Shown here piece after piece: positions 16,798 through 24,502 of a stretch of DNA of 64,000 bases (position 1 is its first letter; every line of letters starts with the position of its first letter). A program made the position numbers and the translations under genes. The notes under the pieces were generated by a model. That model was not told where the DNA came from. It did no database searches and saw only the letters and a program-made list of their open reading frames with translations. The stretch comes from Flaviaestuariibacter flavus (GTDB lineage Bacteria > Bacteroidota > Bacteroidia > Chitinophagales > Chitinophagaceae): assembly GCF_004337505.1 (NCBI RefSeq), contig NZ_SJZI01000050.1:230833-294832 (forward strand), written 5' to 3'.

Positions 16798-17070
16798 TCA
16801 GGGACGGCTCAGGGTAAGCAGCTCGCCCGCGCGGATCCGGGAGAATGCTGCCGGGATGGCGGCCCGGTGGCGGCCACGCTGCTCGCGCACGCAGCTCCAC
16901 CTTACGGGAGCCTGGACCAGGAAGGGGTGTAGCGGATTGCCGGTCTTTTCGAAAAGTGCCGGCGGCTGCAGGCGCAGCGTCATCGTGGCCGCGGCCGAGC
17001 CGACTGCCACCTTTTGCGCCTGCGCAAAGACGCACAGGCTGGTGCAAACCAGGAACAGGAAGTACTTCAA
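16798..17070 (-). CDS. Small secreted protein of the fibre locus
   Basis: About 90 residues, assuming a TTG start at 17070 that yields MKYFLFLVCTSLCVFAQAQ, a clear signal peptide. A GTG at 17100 is the alternative start. No ATG is available, so a decayed start is possible. The mature part begins KVAVGSAAATMTLRLQPPALFE, then becomes Arg/Pro-rich without a recognisable motif. It sits between the tip-like and pilin-like genes on the same strand. It could be an accessory subunit or a remnant of a longer subunit gene. Confidence 0.5.
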   Translation of the reverse strand: MKYFLFLVCTSLCVFAQAQKVAVGSAAATMTLRLQPPALFEKTGNPLHPFLVQAPVRWSCVREQRGRHRAAIPAAFSRIRAGELLTLSRP

Positions 17071-17186
17071 GGGGATAGGATTTTCTGAGTGCCGGGGCAC
17101 CCAGGTCTAATTTAGCATCCCTGTACCTCTGGAGTACACCAACCCGCTGCGATTTTCAGGTGCTCTGAAAAAACACCTAAGCGCTG

Positions 17187-18104
17187 CTAGGGGGCAGTTA
17201 ACGTATAGGTCAGTGCAATTGTGTAAGTGCCTGGTAAATAGGCATAACCGGGAGTGGCGCGGTAGGAAATATAATAGGGCGAGGAGCCCGGTGTGGCGCT
17301 CCCCGAGACCAGGGTCTGCGGTGTTGTGGAAAGCGCCACTTCGGTGCTGCCCACCGACACTTTCAGTACCGAAGCAGGCATGGTTTCTGGGCCGAGCGAC
17401 CCGCTGTAGTTGAAGCTGCTCGAAGCGCTCCGGGCGGTAAAGATCCAGGGCGAGTTGCTCTTGAGCGTAAAGCTGTTGCCGTTGGCGATCGACTTGCCCG
17501 CATCAAATTCGCCGGTAGTGGCAAATGTAAATACGTGCGAAGGGCCGGTGGCCAGGGAAAGCGCGACGATTCTTTGAACGTTAACGGTGATCGGTATCGT
17601 CCGCGTAATGCTTGTGTTCTTGTTTTCCGAGTAGGTGACCGACAGGTTGAAGGTGTAGTTGCCGGCCGGTACCGCCCAGCCGATGGGCTGGAGGATGAGG
17701 TCGTAGCGGGCAACGATGTTATTATTGTTGTTGTCGTTGGCCTTGGTGGCCAGCACCTGGCTCGCGGTATTGCCCAGGGCTATATTTCCCAGGGTGTAGC
17801 CGGTGTTGTCGTTAGGGGTGATATTATTGAAGCGGACCTGGAGCAGCCCGGCGGCAATCGGGGAGGTGGCCGGGCTCGTAGAAGTTACGATCGCGGCTAG
17901 ATCGTATTTTTTCCTGCCACTGTTGATGATCAGGGAAAAAGCCTGAGGAATGGTGATGGTGCTGCTTTCCAGTTGTGCGACCGTGCTGACGGTGATTGCC
18001 GAAGGGGCTATCACGTTAAAGGACTGGGCGCCCAGGCGCTCCGGCAAAAGGGCGACAAGCAAAAACAGGAGCCATCCGCTTAAGTTTCGATATCGGTCCT
18101 TCAT
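17187..18104 (-). CDS. Two-domain secreted subunit, tip-adhesin-like
   Basis: 305 residues from ATG 18104 (a TTG at 18119 is an alternative), signal peptide ending LGAQ. The first ~145 mature residues form a beta-rich domain with no visible match. The last ~130 are homologous to the whole pilin-like protein at 16157-16657: HVFTFATTGEF against HTMTFTTVADY, then TMPASVLKVSV against TMPASVLQVQV, and the ending GTYTIALTYTLTAP. A unique N-domain plus a pilin domain is the classic layout of a fimbrial tip adhesin. It is first in its strand's gene order, and its promoter abuts that of the divergent chaperone gene. Confidence 0.65.
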   Translation of the reverse strand: MKDRYRNLSGWLLFLLVALLPERLGAQSFNVIAPSAITVSTVAQLESSTITIPQAFSLIINSGRKKYDLAAIVTSTSPATSPIAAGLLQVRFNNITPNDNTGYTLGNIALGNTASQVLATKANDNNNNNIVARYDLILQPIGWAVPAGNYTFNLSVTYSENKNTSITRTIPITVNVQRIVALSLATGPSHVFTFATTGEFDAGKSIANGNSFTLKSNSPWIFTARSASSSFNYSGSLGPETMPASVLKVSVGSTEVALSTTPQTLVSGSATPGSSPYYISYRATPGYAYLPGTYTIALTYTLTAP

Positions 18105-18130
18105 AGTCACCCGGCGCAATCTGGTAACGC

Positions 18131-18148
18131 CAAATGTAAGTAACTTTG
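18131..18148. promoter_or_regulatory. Back-to-back -7 elements for the tip-like and chaperone genes
   Basis: Minus strand TACATTTG (18138-18131) and plus strand TAACTTTG (18141-18148), both exact TAnnTTTG matches, separated by two bases. They face away from each other toward the ATGs at 18104 and 18167. The two polymerases could not bind simultaneously, so the genes are probably controlled together. Confidence 0.6.
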
Positions 18149-18166
18149 TTTAAACCGGTATTTGGG

Positions 18167-18997
18167 ATGAAACCACTAACTGTACTATGTCTTGCCCTGC
18201 TGGCATGCCTCAGCGGCTTCGGCCAGCGGATCTCCGTGCAGCCTTCCACCCTTGATTTCCGCGTGGCTCCCGGCGCCAGCCAGTCGCAAACGATCTCCCT
18301 GTCCAACTTTTCCGATAAAAAGGTCGCCTTCCAGGCCTATATCAACGACTGGCTGCGCGACAGCACCGGCGCCCACCAGTATTTTCGTGCCGATACCCTG
18401 CGCCGCTCCTGCGCCACCTGGGTGCAGCTGAGCCGGAATTTCATCGAGCTGGAGCCCGGCCAGTCAACACAACTGGTAGTACAGCTGCAGGGCCCGGCCG
18501 ACAGCGCCGAATTCCGCCAAATGAAATGGGCCATGCTTTTCCTGCATACCGTGGAGGAACAGGATAGCGCCACCCGCCGCCAGAAGCAGCTGCAGGCTAC
18601 TATCAAGGAGTCGTTCCGCATCGGGGTACATATTTACCAGACGCCACCGGCGCTCGGGCTGCGCAAGGTAAAAGCCCTCGCGCTGCGCCCTGCCGCCGAC
18701 GCGCCCGATGTATACGAGCTGAAGATGCGCAATACTGGTGAGATGATGGTAAACTGCAAGGCGTATATCAACCTCACGGAGGTGGCCACCGGCAGGCAAT
18801 ACAAGACCGAGCTGGTCGACTTTCCGGTATTCCCCGAAGGCGTCCGCAAGGTGCGGATCAAGTTGCCTTCCGACCTGCCAGCGGGCACCTATTCGGCGCT
18901 CGGCGTACTCGACCTCGGCGGCGACGTTCCGCTGGAGGGAATTGAAAAGACGATCGAGGTAAAACCGGCTGTCGCAAACGGTGCCAACGGCAAATAG
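18167..18997 (+). CDS. PapD-like periplasmic chaperone
   Basis: 276 residues, signal peptide ending GFGQ. The mature protein has the two-Ig plan of pilus chaperones. Domain 1 starts ISVQPSTLDFRVAPGASQSQTISLSN and continues with FIELEPGQSTQLVVQLQ and RQMKWAMLFL. Domain 2 contains YELKMRNTGEMMVNCKAYINL and ends with KVRIKLPSDLPAGTYSALGVLD. Such proteins hold fibre subunits by donating a strand. Start at ATG 18167; the promoter at 18141 rules out the longer TTG frame. It precedes accB by 66 bases but accB has its own candidate promoter. Confidence 0.75.
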   Translation: MKPLTVLCLALLACLSGFGQRISVQPSTLDFRVAPGASQSQTISLSNFSDKKVAFQAYINDWLRDSTGAHQYFRADTLRRSCATWVQLSRNFIELEPGQSTQLVVQLQGPADSAEFRQMKWAMLFLHTVEEQDSATRRQKQLQATIKESFRIGVHIYQTPPALGLRKVKALALRPAADAPDVYELKMRNTGEMMVNCKAYINLTEVATGRQYKTELVDFPVFPEGVRKVRIKLPSDLPAGTYSALGVLDLGGDVPLEGIEKTIEVKPAVANGANGK

Positions 18998-19016
18998 GTG
19001 GATACCAATTCCTCCC

Positions 19017-19024
19017 TATCTTCG
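19017..19024 (+). promoter_or_regulatory. Probable -7 element of accB (TATCTTCG)
   Basis: One mismatch from TAnnTTTG, 39 bases before the accB start. It suggests accB is not simply co-transcribed with the chaperone gene. Confidence 0.45.
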
Positions 19025-19063
19025 CCCCCTGTTCAAACCAAAACCCCATTCAAATTGAAGCAC

Positions 19064-19552
19064 ATGGATTTTAAGCAAATTCAGGAGTTGATCCAGCTGG
19101 TCAACGACACTAATATTGGCGAAGTGAGTATTGAGCAGAAAGACTTCAAGATCACCATCCGTCAAAAGGAAGAGCAGATCACCCAGGTGATGGCCGCTTC
19201 CATGCCCCAGATGCAACTCCCGATGCCCCAGATGCAGGCCCCTCAGGTCGCGCTGCCCGCCGCTTCCGGCGCCGCTGCTCCGGCTGGCGCTCCTGCCGCC
19301 GCTTCGGCCAATACCGTTACCATCAAGAGCCCGATGATCGGTACCTTCTACCGCCGTCCCTCGCCCGACAAGCCTGACTTTGTAACCGTTGGCGACGAGG
19401 TGAGCCCCGGCAAAGTAGTCTGCATCATCGAGGCCATGAAGCTGTTCAACGAGATCGAAAGCGAAGTGAAAGGCAAGATCGTGAAGATCCTCGTAGAGGA
19501 CGCTTCGCCGGTCGAATACGATCAACCCCTCTTCCTCGTAGAACCCGCCTGA
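19064..19552 (+). CDS. accB: Biotin carboxyl carrier protein of acetyl-CoA carboxylase
   Basis: 162 residues. BCCP carries biotin between the carboxylase and carboxyltransferase subunits in the first step of fatty acid synthesis. It has an N-terminal helical segment, a Met/Gln/Pro/Ala-rich linker (residues ~45-85) and a biotinyl domain with SPMIGTFYR and [10 protein letters not shown], the lysine of EAMKL being the biotin site. I start at ATG 19064, since the GTG at 18998 overlaps the chaperone's 3' end. Upstream of accC in the usual order. Confidence 0.95.
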   Translation: MDFKQIQELIQLVNDTNIGEVSIEQKDFKITIRQKEEQITQVMAASMPQMQLPMPQMQAPQVALPAASGAAAPAGAPAAASANTVTIKSPMIGTFYRRPSPDKPDFVTVGDEVSPGKVVCIIEAMKLFNEIESEVKGKIVKILVEDASPVEYDQPLFLVEPA

Positions 19553-19554
19553 TC

Positions 19555-19660
19555 AATGCGGTAATCCGGTAATGTGATAATGTGATAATGGATCTGTCGC
19601 CAACGAAGCTCCCTTCGGTCATATTATTACCGCATTACCGCATTAACACATTACCACATT
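19555..19660. repeat. Inverted pair of 8-bp-period arrays between accB and accC
   Basis: Left arm 19555-19591: AATGCGGT, AATCCGGT, AATGTGAT, AATGTGAT, AATGG. Right arm 19629-19660: ACCGCATT, ACCGCATT, AACACATT, ACCACATT, i.e. the reverse complement of the same word. The spacer is about 30 bases. It can form a long imperfect hairpin in the accBC message. Confidence 0.65.
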
Positions 19661-19674
19661 AAAAAGATTTATCT

Positions 19675-21012
19675 GTGTTTAAAAAGATACTGATCGCCAA
19701 CCGCGGCGAGATCGCGCTCCGTGTGATCCGCACCTGCCGCGAGATGGGCATCAAAACGGTTGCTGTTTATTCAACGGCCGACAAGGACAGCCTGCATGTG
19801 AAGTTCGCCGACGAGGCTGTGTGCATCGGCAAACCGCAGAGCTCCGACTCCTACCTCAACATCCCGCACATCATGGCGGCCGCCGAGATCACCAATGCCG
19901 ACGCCATTCACCCCGGCTACGGCTTCCTGGCGGAGAACGCCAAGTTCTCGAAGATCTGCGCCGACCACGGCATCAAATTCATCGGTCCCACTCCCGAGAT
20001 GATCAACGCCATGGGCGACAAGATCACGGCGAAGGAAACGATGATCCGCGCCGGTGTTCCGGTGATTCCCGGCTCCGAGGGACTGCTGCAAAGCCTCGAT
20101 GAGGCGAAAGGCCTGGCCAAAGGCATGGGCTACCCCGTCATCCTGAAGGCTACGGCCGGCGGCGGCGGCAAGGGTATGCGCGTTGTTTGGGCGGAAGACG
20201 AAATGGAACGTGCCTACACCACCGCCAAAGCGGAAGCGGGCGCCTCTTTCAAGAACGATGGTATCTACATGGAGAAATTCGTGGAAGAGCCCCGTCACAT
20301 CGAGATCCAGATCGCGGGCGACCAGTTTGGCACCGTGTGTCATCTTTCCGAGCGCGACTGCTCCATCCAGCGTCGCCACCAGAAGCTGGTGGAAGAATCT
20401 CCCTCGCCCTTCATGACCCCCGAGCTGCGTCACGCCATGGGCGAAGCCGCCAAGAAGGCTGCCTCAGCCATCAACTACGAGAGCGTGGGCACGATCGAAT
20501 TCCTCGTCGACAAGCACCGCAATTTCTACTTCATGGAGATGAACACCCGTATCCAGGTAGAGCACTGCGTAACCGAAGAGGTGATCAACTACGATCTTAT
20601 CAAGGAGCAGATCAAGATCGCGATGGGCGAGCGGATCTCCGGCAAAGACTATGAGCCGACGATGCATGCCATCGAGTGCCGCATTAATGCTGAGGATCCC
20701 TATAACGACTTCCGCCCCTCACCCGGCAGGATCACCGTGCTGCACCAGCCCGGTGGCCACGGCGTGCGCGTTGACAGCCACGTATATGCCGGCTACGTGA
20801 TCCCGCCGTATTACGACTCGATGATCGGCAAGCTGATTACCGTGGCGCAAACCCGCGAGGAAGCCATCGATACCATGTACCGTGCCCTCAGCGAATACGT
20901 CATCGAAGGAGTGAAGACCACCATTCCGTTCCACCTGCAGCTGATGCAGGACGAGCGCTTCCGCTCGGGTGACTTCAACACGAAGTTCCTGGAGTCGTTC
21001 AAGATGCAATAA
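19675..21012 (+). CDS. accC: Biotin carboxylase subunit of acetyl-CoA carboxylase
   Basis: 445 residues, GTG start. It carboxylates the biotin on AccB using ATP and bicarbonate. The sequence is canonical: [28 protein letters not shown], the ATP-grasp glycine loop [25 protein letters not shown], the catalytic [10 protein letters not shown], and RINAEDP. Normal length. It follows accB across the inverted array and ends at a strong terminator. Confidence 0.96.
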   Translation: MFKKILIANRGEIALRVIRTCREMGIKTVAVYSTADKDSLHVKFADEAVCIGKPQSSDSYLNIPHIMAAAEITNADAIHPGYGFLAENAKFSKICADHGIKFIGPTPEMINAMGDKITAKETMIRAGVPVIPGSEGLLQSLDEAKGLAKGMGYPVILKATAGGGGKGMRVVWAEDEMERAYTTAKAEAGASFKNDGIYMEKFVEEPRHIEIQIAGDQFGTVCHLSERDCSIQRRHQKLVEESPSPFMTPELRHAMGEAAKKAASAINYESVGTIEFLVDKHRNFYFMEMNTRIQVEHCVTEEVINYDLIKEQIKIAMGERISGKDYEPTMHAIECRINAEDPYNDFRPSPGRITVLHQPGGHGVRVDSHVYAGYVIPPYYDSMIGKLITVAQTREEAIDTMYRALSEYVIEGVKTTIPFHLQLMQDERFRSGDFNTKFLESFKMQ

Positions 21013-21040
21013 GATTGTTTCGAAAGCCTGTAAAATAAGA

Positions 21041-21066
21041 AAGCCCCTCACTTCGGTGAGGGGCTT
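21041..21066 (+). terminator. Terminator of accC
   Basis: AAGCCCCTCAC-TTCG-GTGAGGGGCTT followed by TCTT. It has a stable UUCG tetraloop and an A tract on the other side, so it may also serve the convergent gene. Confidence 0.85.
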
Positions 21067-21085
21067 TCTTCTGTTCGCGCTATCC

Positions 21086-21565
21086 TTAGTCTTTGTTCTT
21101 GTTCTTGTGTTTCCAGTTGCCGTTGCCATGAGGGTTTCCTTTTCCTTTCTCCCAGCCATAGTGGTTACCGTTGTCCTTTCCGTTCTTTTTCATCCGATCG
21201 TTACGGTCGTGATCGCGGTCGCGATCATGGTCGTAATCACGGTCCCGGGTTCCCTGACCATTGCGGCGGTTGACGGCATCGATGCGGCGGGCGCGCTCCC
21301 GGTTCAGGGCCTGGATACGCCGCTCGCGCTCAGCGGCGCTGATGTTCGGGTCGGCCTGCACCGCGGCCACACGCGCGTCGTAATCGCGGTTGATGGCATT
21401 GATCGCGTCCTGCTGGCTGCCGCTCGGGTACTGTCCCTGAGGGTAGCGCTCAGCGTTGGGAACACCGCCCCGCAGGATCACACCGGCGGCGCGTTCGGCA
21501 TCGGACTGGGCAAAAGCGCCACCGGCAATGCCGAAGAAGAGGACGAGGGTAATTACTTTTTTCAT
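21086..21565 (-). CDS. Small secreted, highly charged protein
   Basis: 159 residues from ATG 21565, signal peptide ending AFAQ. The middle (about residues 45-105) is predicted helical, with INRDYDARVAAVQADPNISAAERERRIQ. The C-terminal ~50 residues are low-complexity, alternating Arg/Asp/His and then Lys/Asn/Gly. Similar proteins are frequent in Chitinophagaceae, with no assigned function that I know. The His/Asp-rich tail could bind metal, and a metal-type repressor gene lies next door on the same strand, but that link is speculative. Confidence 0.7.
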   Translation of the reverse strand: MKKVITLVLFFGIAGGAFAQSDAERAAGVILRGGVPNAERYPQGQYPSGSQQDAINAINRDYDARVAAVQADPNISAAERERRIQALNRERARRIDAVNRRNGQGTRDRDYDHDRDRDHDRNDRMKKNGKDNGNHYGWEKGKGNPHGNGNWKHKNKNKD

Positions 21566-21650
21566 AGTGGTTGTTTTGACACCCATAAGAGAAATATATG
21601 CCAGAGGCCGGGTGCAGGACGGAAGGTTTTGTTAAAGCAGTGTTGCCGGC

Positions 21651-22316
21651 TTATGCCGGTCGAACTAAGATATTGCGCGCCACCTTTTCGCTCAGCTGAA
21701 AAGCGTTCTTTTTCACAGTTACGGCACAGGATTGATCGTAAGGATGACGCTCCGTGAGTTTGATCCGCGTCCCGGGAAGCAGCTGGAGCTTACCGAGGTA
21801 ATCGAGGAAGGCGTCGTCGGTTTCGGCAAAGGAAACGATGATATGCGTTTTGCCTGCCGCGGCATCGGCCAGCGGCACGCTGCGTGCCGCCTGCACCCGT
21901 CCGTAACGGTCGGGGATAGGGTCGCCATGCGGATCGTAGGGAGGGAAGCCGAGGAAGGCGTCGAGCCGGTCGGTAAGCTCGCCCGAATTGATATGCTCCA
22001 GCTCTTCGGCCAGCGAATGCACCTCGTGCCACTGGAAGCCCAGCTTCTGCACCAGGAACACTTCCCAGAGGCGGTGCCTGCGGATAATGGCCAGCGCCTG
22101 CCGCTCGCCCTCGGCCGTCAGCCGGATCGATTTGTCGGGCTGTAAAGACACCAGCCCGCGCTCGGTAAGCTTGCGCACCATTTCCAGCACCGAGGCCGGG
22201 CTGAGCTCGAGGTAGCGCGACAAGGTTATGTTGTTGACCTTGCGCACCGGCTTTTGTCCCAGCTTGAAAATGGCCTTCAGGTAGTTCTCTTCGAAGTGGT
22301 GGGTGAAGTGCGACAT
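21651..22316 (-). CDS. DtxR/MntR-family metal-dependent transcriptional repressor
   Basis: 221 residues. An N-terminal winged helix (residues ~5-70: NYLKAIFKL, LSPASVLEMVRKLTERGLV, IRLTAEGERQALAIIRRHRLWE) is followed by the metal-binding and dimerisation region (EVHSLAEELEHINSGELTDRL) and a C-terminal FeoA/SH3-like domain (~145-221). Such proteins bind Fe2+ or Mn2+ and repress uptake genes when metal is plentiful. The divergent TonB receptor is the obvious target, with a palindrome overlapping its promoter. Which metal is sensed cannot be decided here. Confidence 0.88.
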   Translation of the reverse strand: MSHFTHHFEENYLKAIFKLGQKPVRKVNNITLSRYLELSPASVLEMVRKLTERGLVSLQPDKSIRLTAEGERQALAIIRRHRLWEVFLVQKLGFQWHEVHSLAEELEHINSGELTDRLDAFLGFPPYDPHGDPIPDRYGRVQAARSVPLADAAAGKTHIIVSFAETDDAFLDYLGKLQLLPGTRIKLTERHPYDQSCAVTVKKNAFQLSEKVARNILVRPA

Positions 22317-22350
22317 GGCACAAATTTAGCAGGGATACCCCGGTCTAAAA

Positions 22351-22378
22351 ATTTGGTATCCCAAATAATGTATTTTTG
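22351..22378 (+). promoter_or_regulatory. Promoter of the TonB receptor with overlapping candidate repressor site
   Basis: TATTTTTG (22371-22378) matches TAnnTTTG exactly, 18 bases before the ATG. Immediately upstream ATTTGGTATCCCAAAT (22351-22366) is a perfect palindrome of two 6-bp arms around TATC. GGGATACC at 22332-22339 repeats part of it in inverse. The position fits a DtxR-type operator. Confidence 0.55.
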
Positions 22379-22396
22379 GCCTTTCAAACATTTGTC

Positions 22397-24445
22397 ATGC
22401 GGACCGTCCTCTTTCTTGCTTTACTCGCATTCTTCGGGCTTCCTTCCTGGGCCCAGGACACGATCCTGCCGGTTACGGCTGCGTCCAACCTCGACGAAGT
22501 GGTGGTGTCGGGAACGCTCAAGCCCGTACGTCGGCTGGAAAGCCCCGTGGCGGTGGAGGTCTATACCGCGCATTACTTCAAGCGCAACCCTACGCCGAGT
22601 CTTTTCGAGTCGATGCAGCAGGTGAACGGTGTCCGCCCGCAAATCAACTGTTCGGTATGCAATACCGGCGATATTCATATCAACGGTCTGGAAGGGCCTT
22701 ACACCATGGTTACCATCGACGGAATGCCCATCGTCAGCAGTCTCGGTACGGTTTACGGTCTTTTCGGAATCCCGAGCCAGCTGCTCGAAAAGGTGGAAGT
22801 GATTAAAGGACCTGCTTCAGGCCTGTATGGTTCCGAAGCCATCGGGGGGCTTATTAATGTTATTACGAAAGACCCTTTGAAGGCGCCCCGTTTTTCGCTC
22901 AACGCCATGAGTACGAGCTGGCTGGAGCACAGCGTCGACGCCGGCGTGCGGCTGCGCGTGGGCAAGGCCACCGCGCTGACGGGACTGCACTATTTCTATT
23001 ACGGCAATCCCGTTGACCGCAACGGCGACAACTTCACCGACGTGACGCTGCAGCACCGCGTGTCCATATTTCAAAAATGGAATTTCGTGCGTGCCAGCGG
23101 CAAGCCCTTCACAATGGCCGGCCGCTACTTCTACGAAGATCGCTGGGGAGGGGAATTAGAATGGAAACGCGGTTTCCGCGGCGGCGACAGCGTGTACGGC
23201 GAAAGCATTTACACGTCGCGCTGGGAGCTGCTCGGCCGCTACGCGTTGCCGGTGCGTGGCAACTGGAACTTCTCCTTTTCCGCAACCGGACACCGCCAGA
23301 ATGCGGCCTATGGCACGACGGCCTTCCTGGCGGAGCAAAACATCCTGTTCGGGCAGCTCACCTGGAACGGCAACCTGGGTCGCAGGCACGACCTCCTGGT
23401 CGGTGCTGTGGGTCGTCATACATTTTACGATGACAATTCCACCGCCACGGTGGATACTTTGACCAGGATCAATGCACCGGAACGGGTGTTGCTGCCGGGA
23501 ATTTTTGTACAGGACGAATGGACACTCAGCCCGCGGCATACCGTATTGTCGGGGCTTCGCTACGATCACCACCCGCTGCACGGTTCGATCCTGACGCCGC
23601 GCTTTGCCTGGCGCTGGAAGCTGCCTGCCGGTCAGGTGCTGCGCCTCAATGCGGGCACCGGCTTCCGGGTGGTGAGCCTGTTCACGGAGGAGCATGCTGC
23701 GCTCACCGGTGCCCGCGCTGTAGTTATCGAAGGTGAGCTGAAACCCGAAACGAGTTATAACGCCAACCTGAATTACACCCTGCCTTTCGGCCGGCCGGGC
23801 CGTGCCTTTACGCTGGATGTATCGGCCTGGTACACGCACTTCCGCAACCGCATCGTGGCCGACTACGACACCGACCCGCAAAGCATCATCTTCCGCAACC
23901 TCGATGGCCATGCGCTTTCACGCGGAGTAAGCTTTTCGCTCGAAGGCAATATCCGCAACCGCCTCCGCGCCAATATCGGCGGCACGCTGCAGGACGTAGC
24001 CACCGTATCCCGGAATCCCGATGGCAAGTCCGAAAAAAAACTGCCCGTGCTTACCGAACGCTGGAGCGGCACCTGGTCGCTCAGCTATACGCTGCCCGCG
24101 TCCGGCTGGACCTTCGATTATACCGGCAACGTCTATGGACCGATGCGGCTCCCGCTGCTTGTCATCCCCGGGGCGATCGATCCGCGCCGGCCCTACTCGC
24201 CCGTGTGGAGCGTGCAGAACCTGCAGGTGACGAAATACATTTCCCCGCGGGTGGAATTTTACGGCGGCATCAAGAATCTGCTGAACTGGACGCCGGTAAA
24301 AGGCAATCCCTTCCTCATCGCCCGCGCGCACGATCCTTTCGAGAAGCGTACTGATCCTTACGGCCTGCCTTTCGATCCGTCGTACGTATACGCACCCAAC
24401 CAGGGTCGGCGCGTGTTCCTCGGGGTGCGGCTCAAATGGGAGTGA
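22397..24445 (+). CDS. TonB-dependent outer-membrane receptor, probably metal-related
   Basis: 682 residues from ATG 22397, signal peptide ending SWAQ. The plug domain (residues ~30-150) contains LDEVVVSGT, the TonB-box region, and VTIDGMPIVSS, LLEKVEVIKGPAS and GLINVITKDP. The barrel follows and ends with the usual terminal aromatic region (LGVRLKWE). The plug has a CSVC pair followed by NTGDIHINGL, which could bind a metal or metal complex. Divergent from a DtxR-type repressor with a shared control region, so the substrate is probably an iron, manganese or related chelate. No periplasmic binding protein or ABC transporter is adjacent. Confidence 0.88.
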   Translation: MRTVLFLALLAFFGLPSWAQDTILPVTAASNLDEVVVSGTLKPVRRLESPVAVEVYTAHYFKRNPTPSLFESMQQVNGVRPQINCSVCNTGDIHINGLEGPYTMVTIDGMPIVSSLGTVYGLFGIPSQLLEKVEVIKGPASGLYGSEAIGGLINVITKDPLKAPRFSLNAMSTSWLEHSVDAGVRLRVGKATALTGLHYFYYGNPVDRNGDNFTDVTLQHRVSIFQKWNFVRASGKPFTMAGRYFYEDRWGGELEWKRGFRGGDSVYGESIYTSRWELLGRYALPVRGNWNFSFSATGHRQNAAYGTTAFLAEQNILFGQLTWNGNLGRRHDLLVGAVGRHTFYDDNSTATVDTLTRINAPERVLLPGIFVQDEWTLSPRHTVLSGLRYDHHPLHGSILTPRFAWRWKLPAGQVLRLNAGTGFRVVSLFTEEHAALTGARAVVIEGELKPETSYNANLNYTLPFGRPGRAFTLDVSAWYTHFRNRIVADYDTDPQSIIFRNLDGHALSRGVSFSLEGNIRNRLRANIGGTLQDVATVSRNPDGKSEKKLPVLTERWSGTWSLSYTLPASGWTFDYTGNVYGPMRLPLLVIPGAIDPRRPYSPVWSVQNLQVTKYISPRVEFYGGIKNLLNWTPVKGNPFLIARAHDPFEKRTDPYGLPFDPSYVYAPNQGRRVFLGVRLKWE

Positions 24446-24502
24446 AGCAGGAAGGTTAATAAGAAAAACTCTTGTTCTCCTTCATCAATCTTTCCCTCTA
24501 CC

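Noticed and set aside
19555..19660. Repeat array considered as CRISPR
   Set aside because: Units are 8 bp without spacers and the two halves are inverted; there are no cas genes. The same holds for the other period-7/8 arrays.
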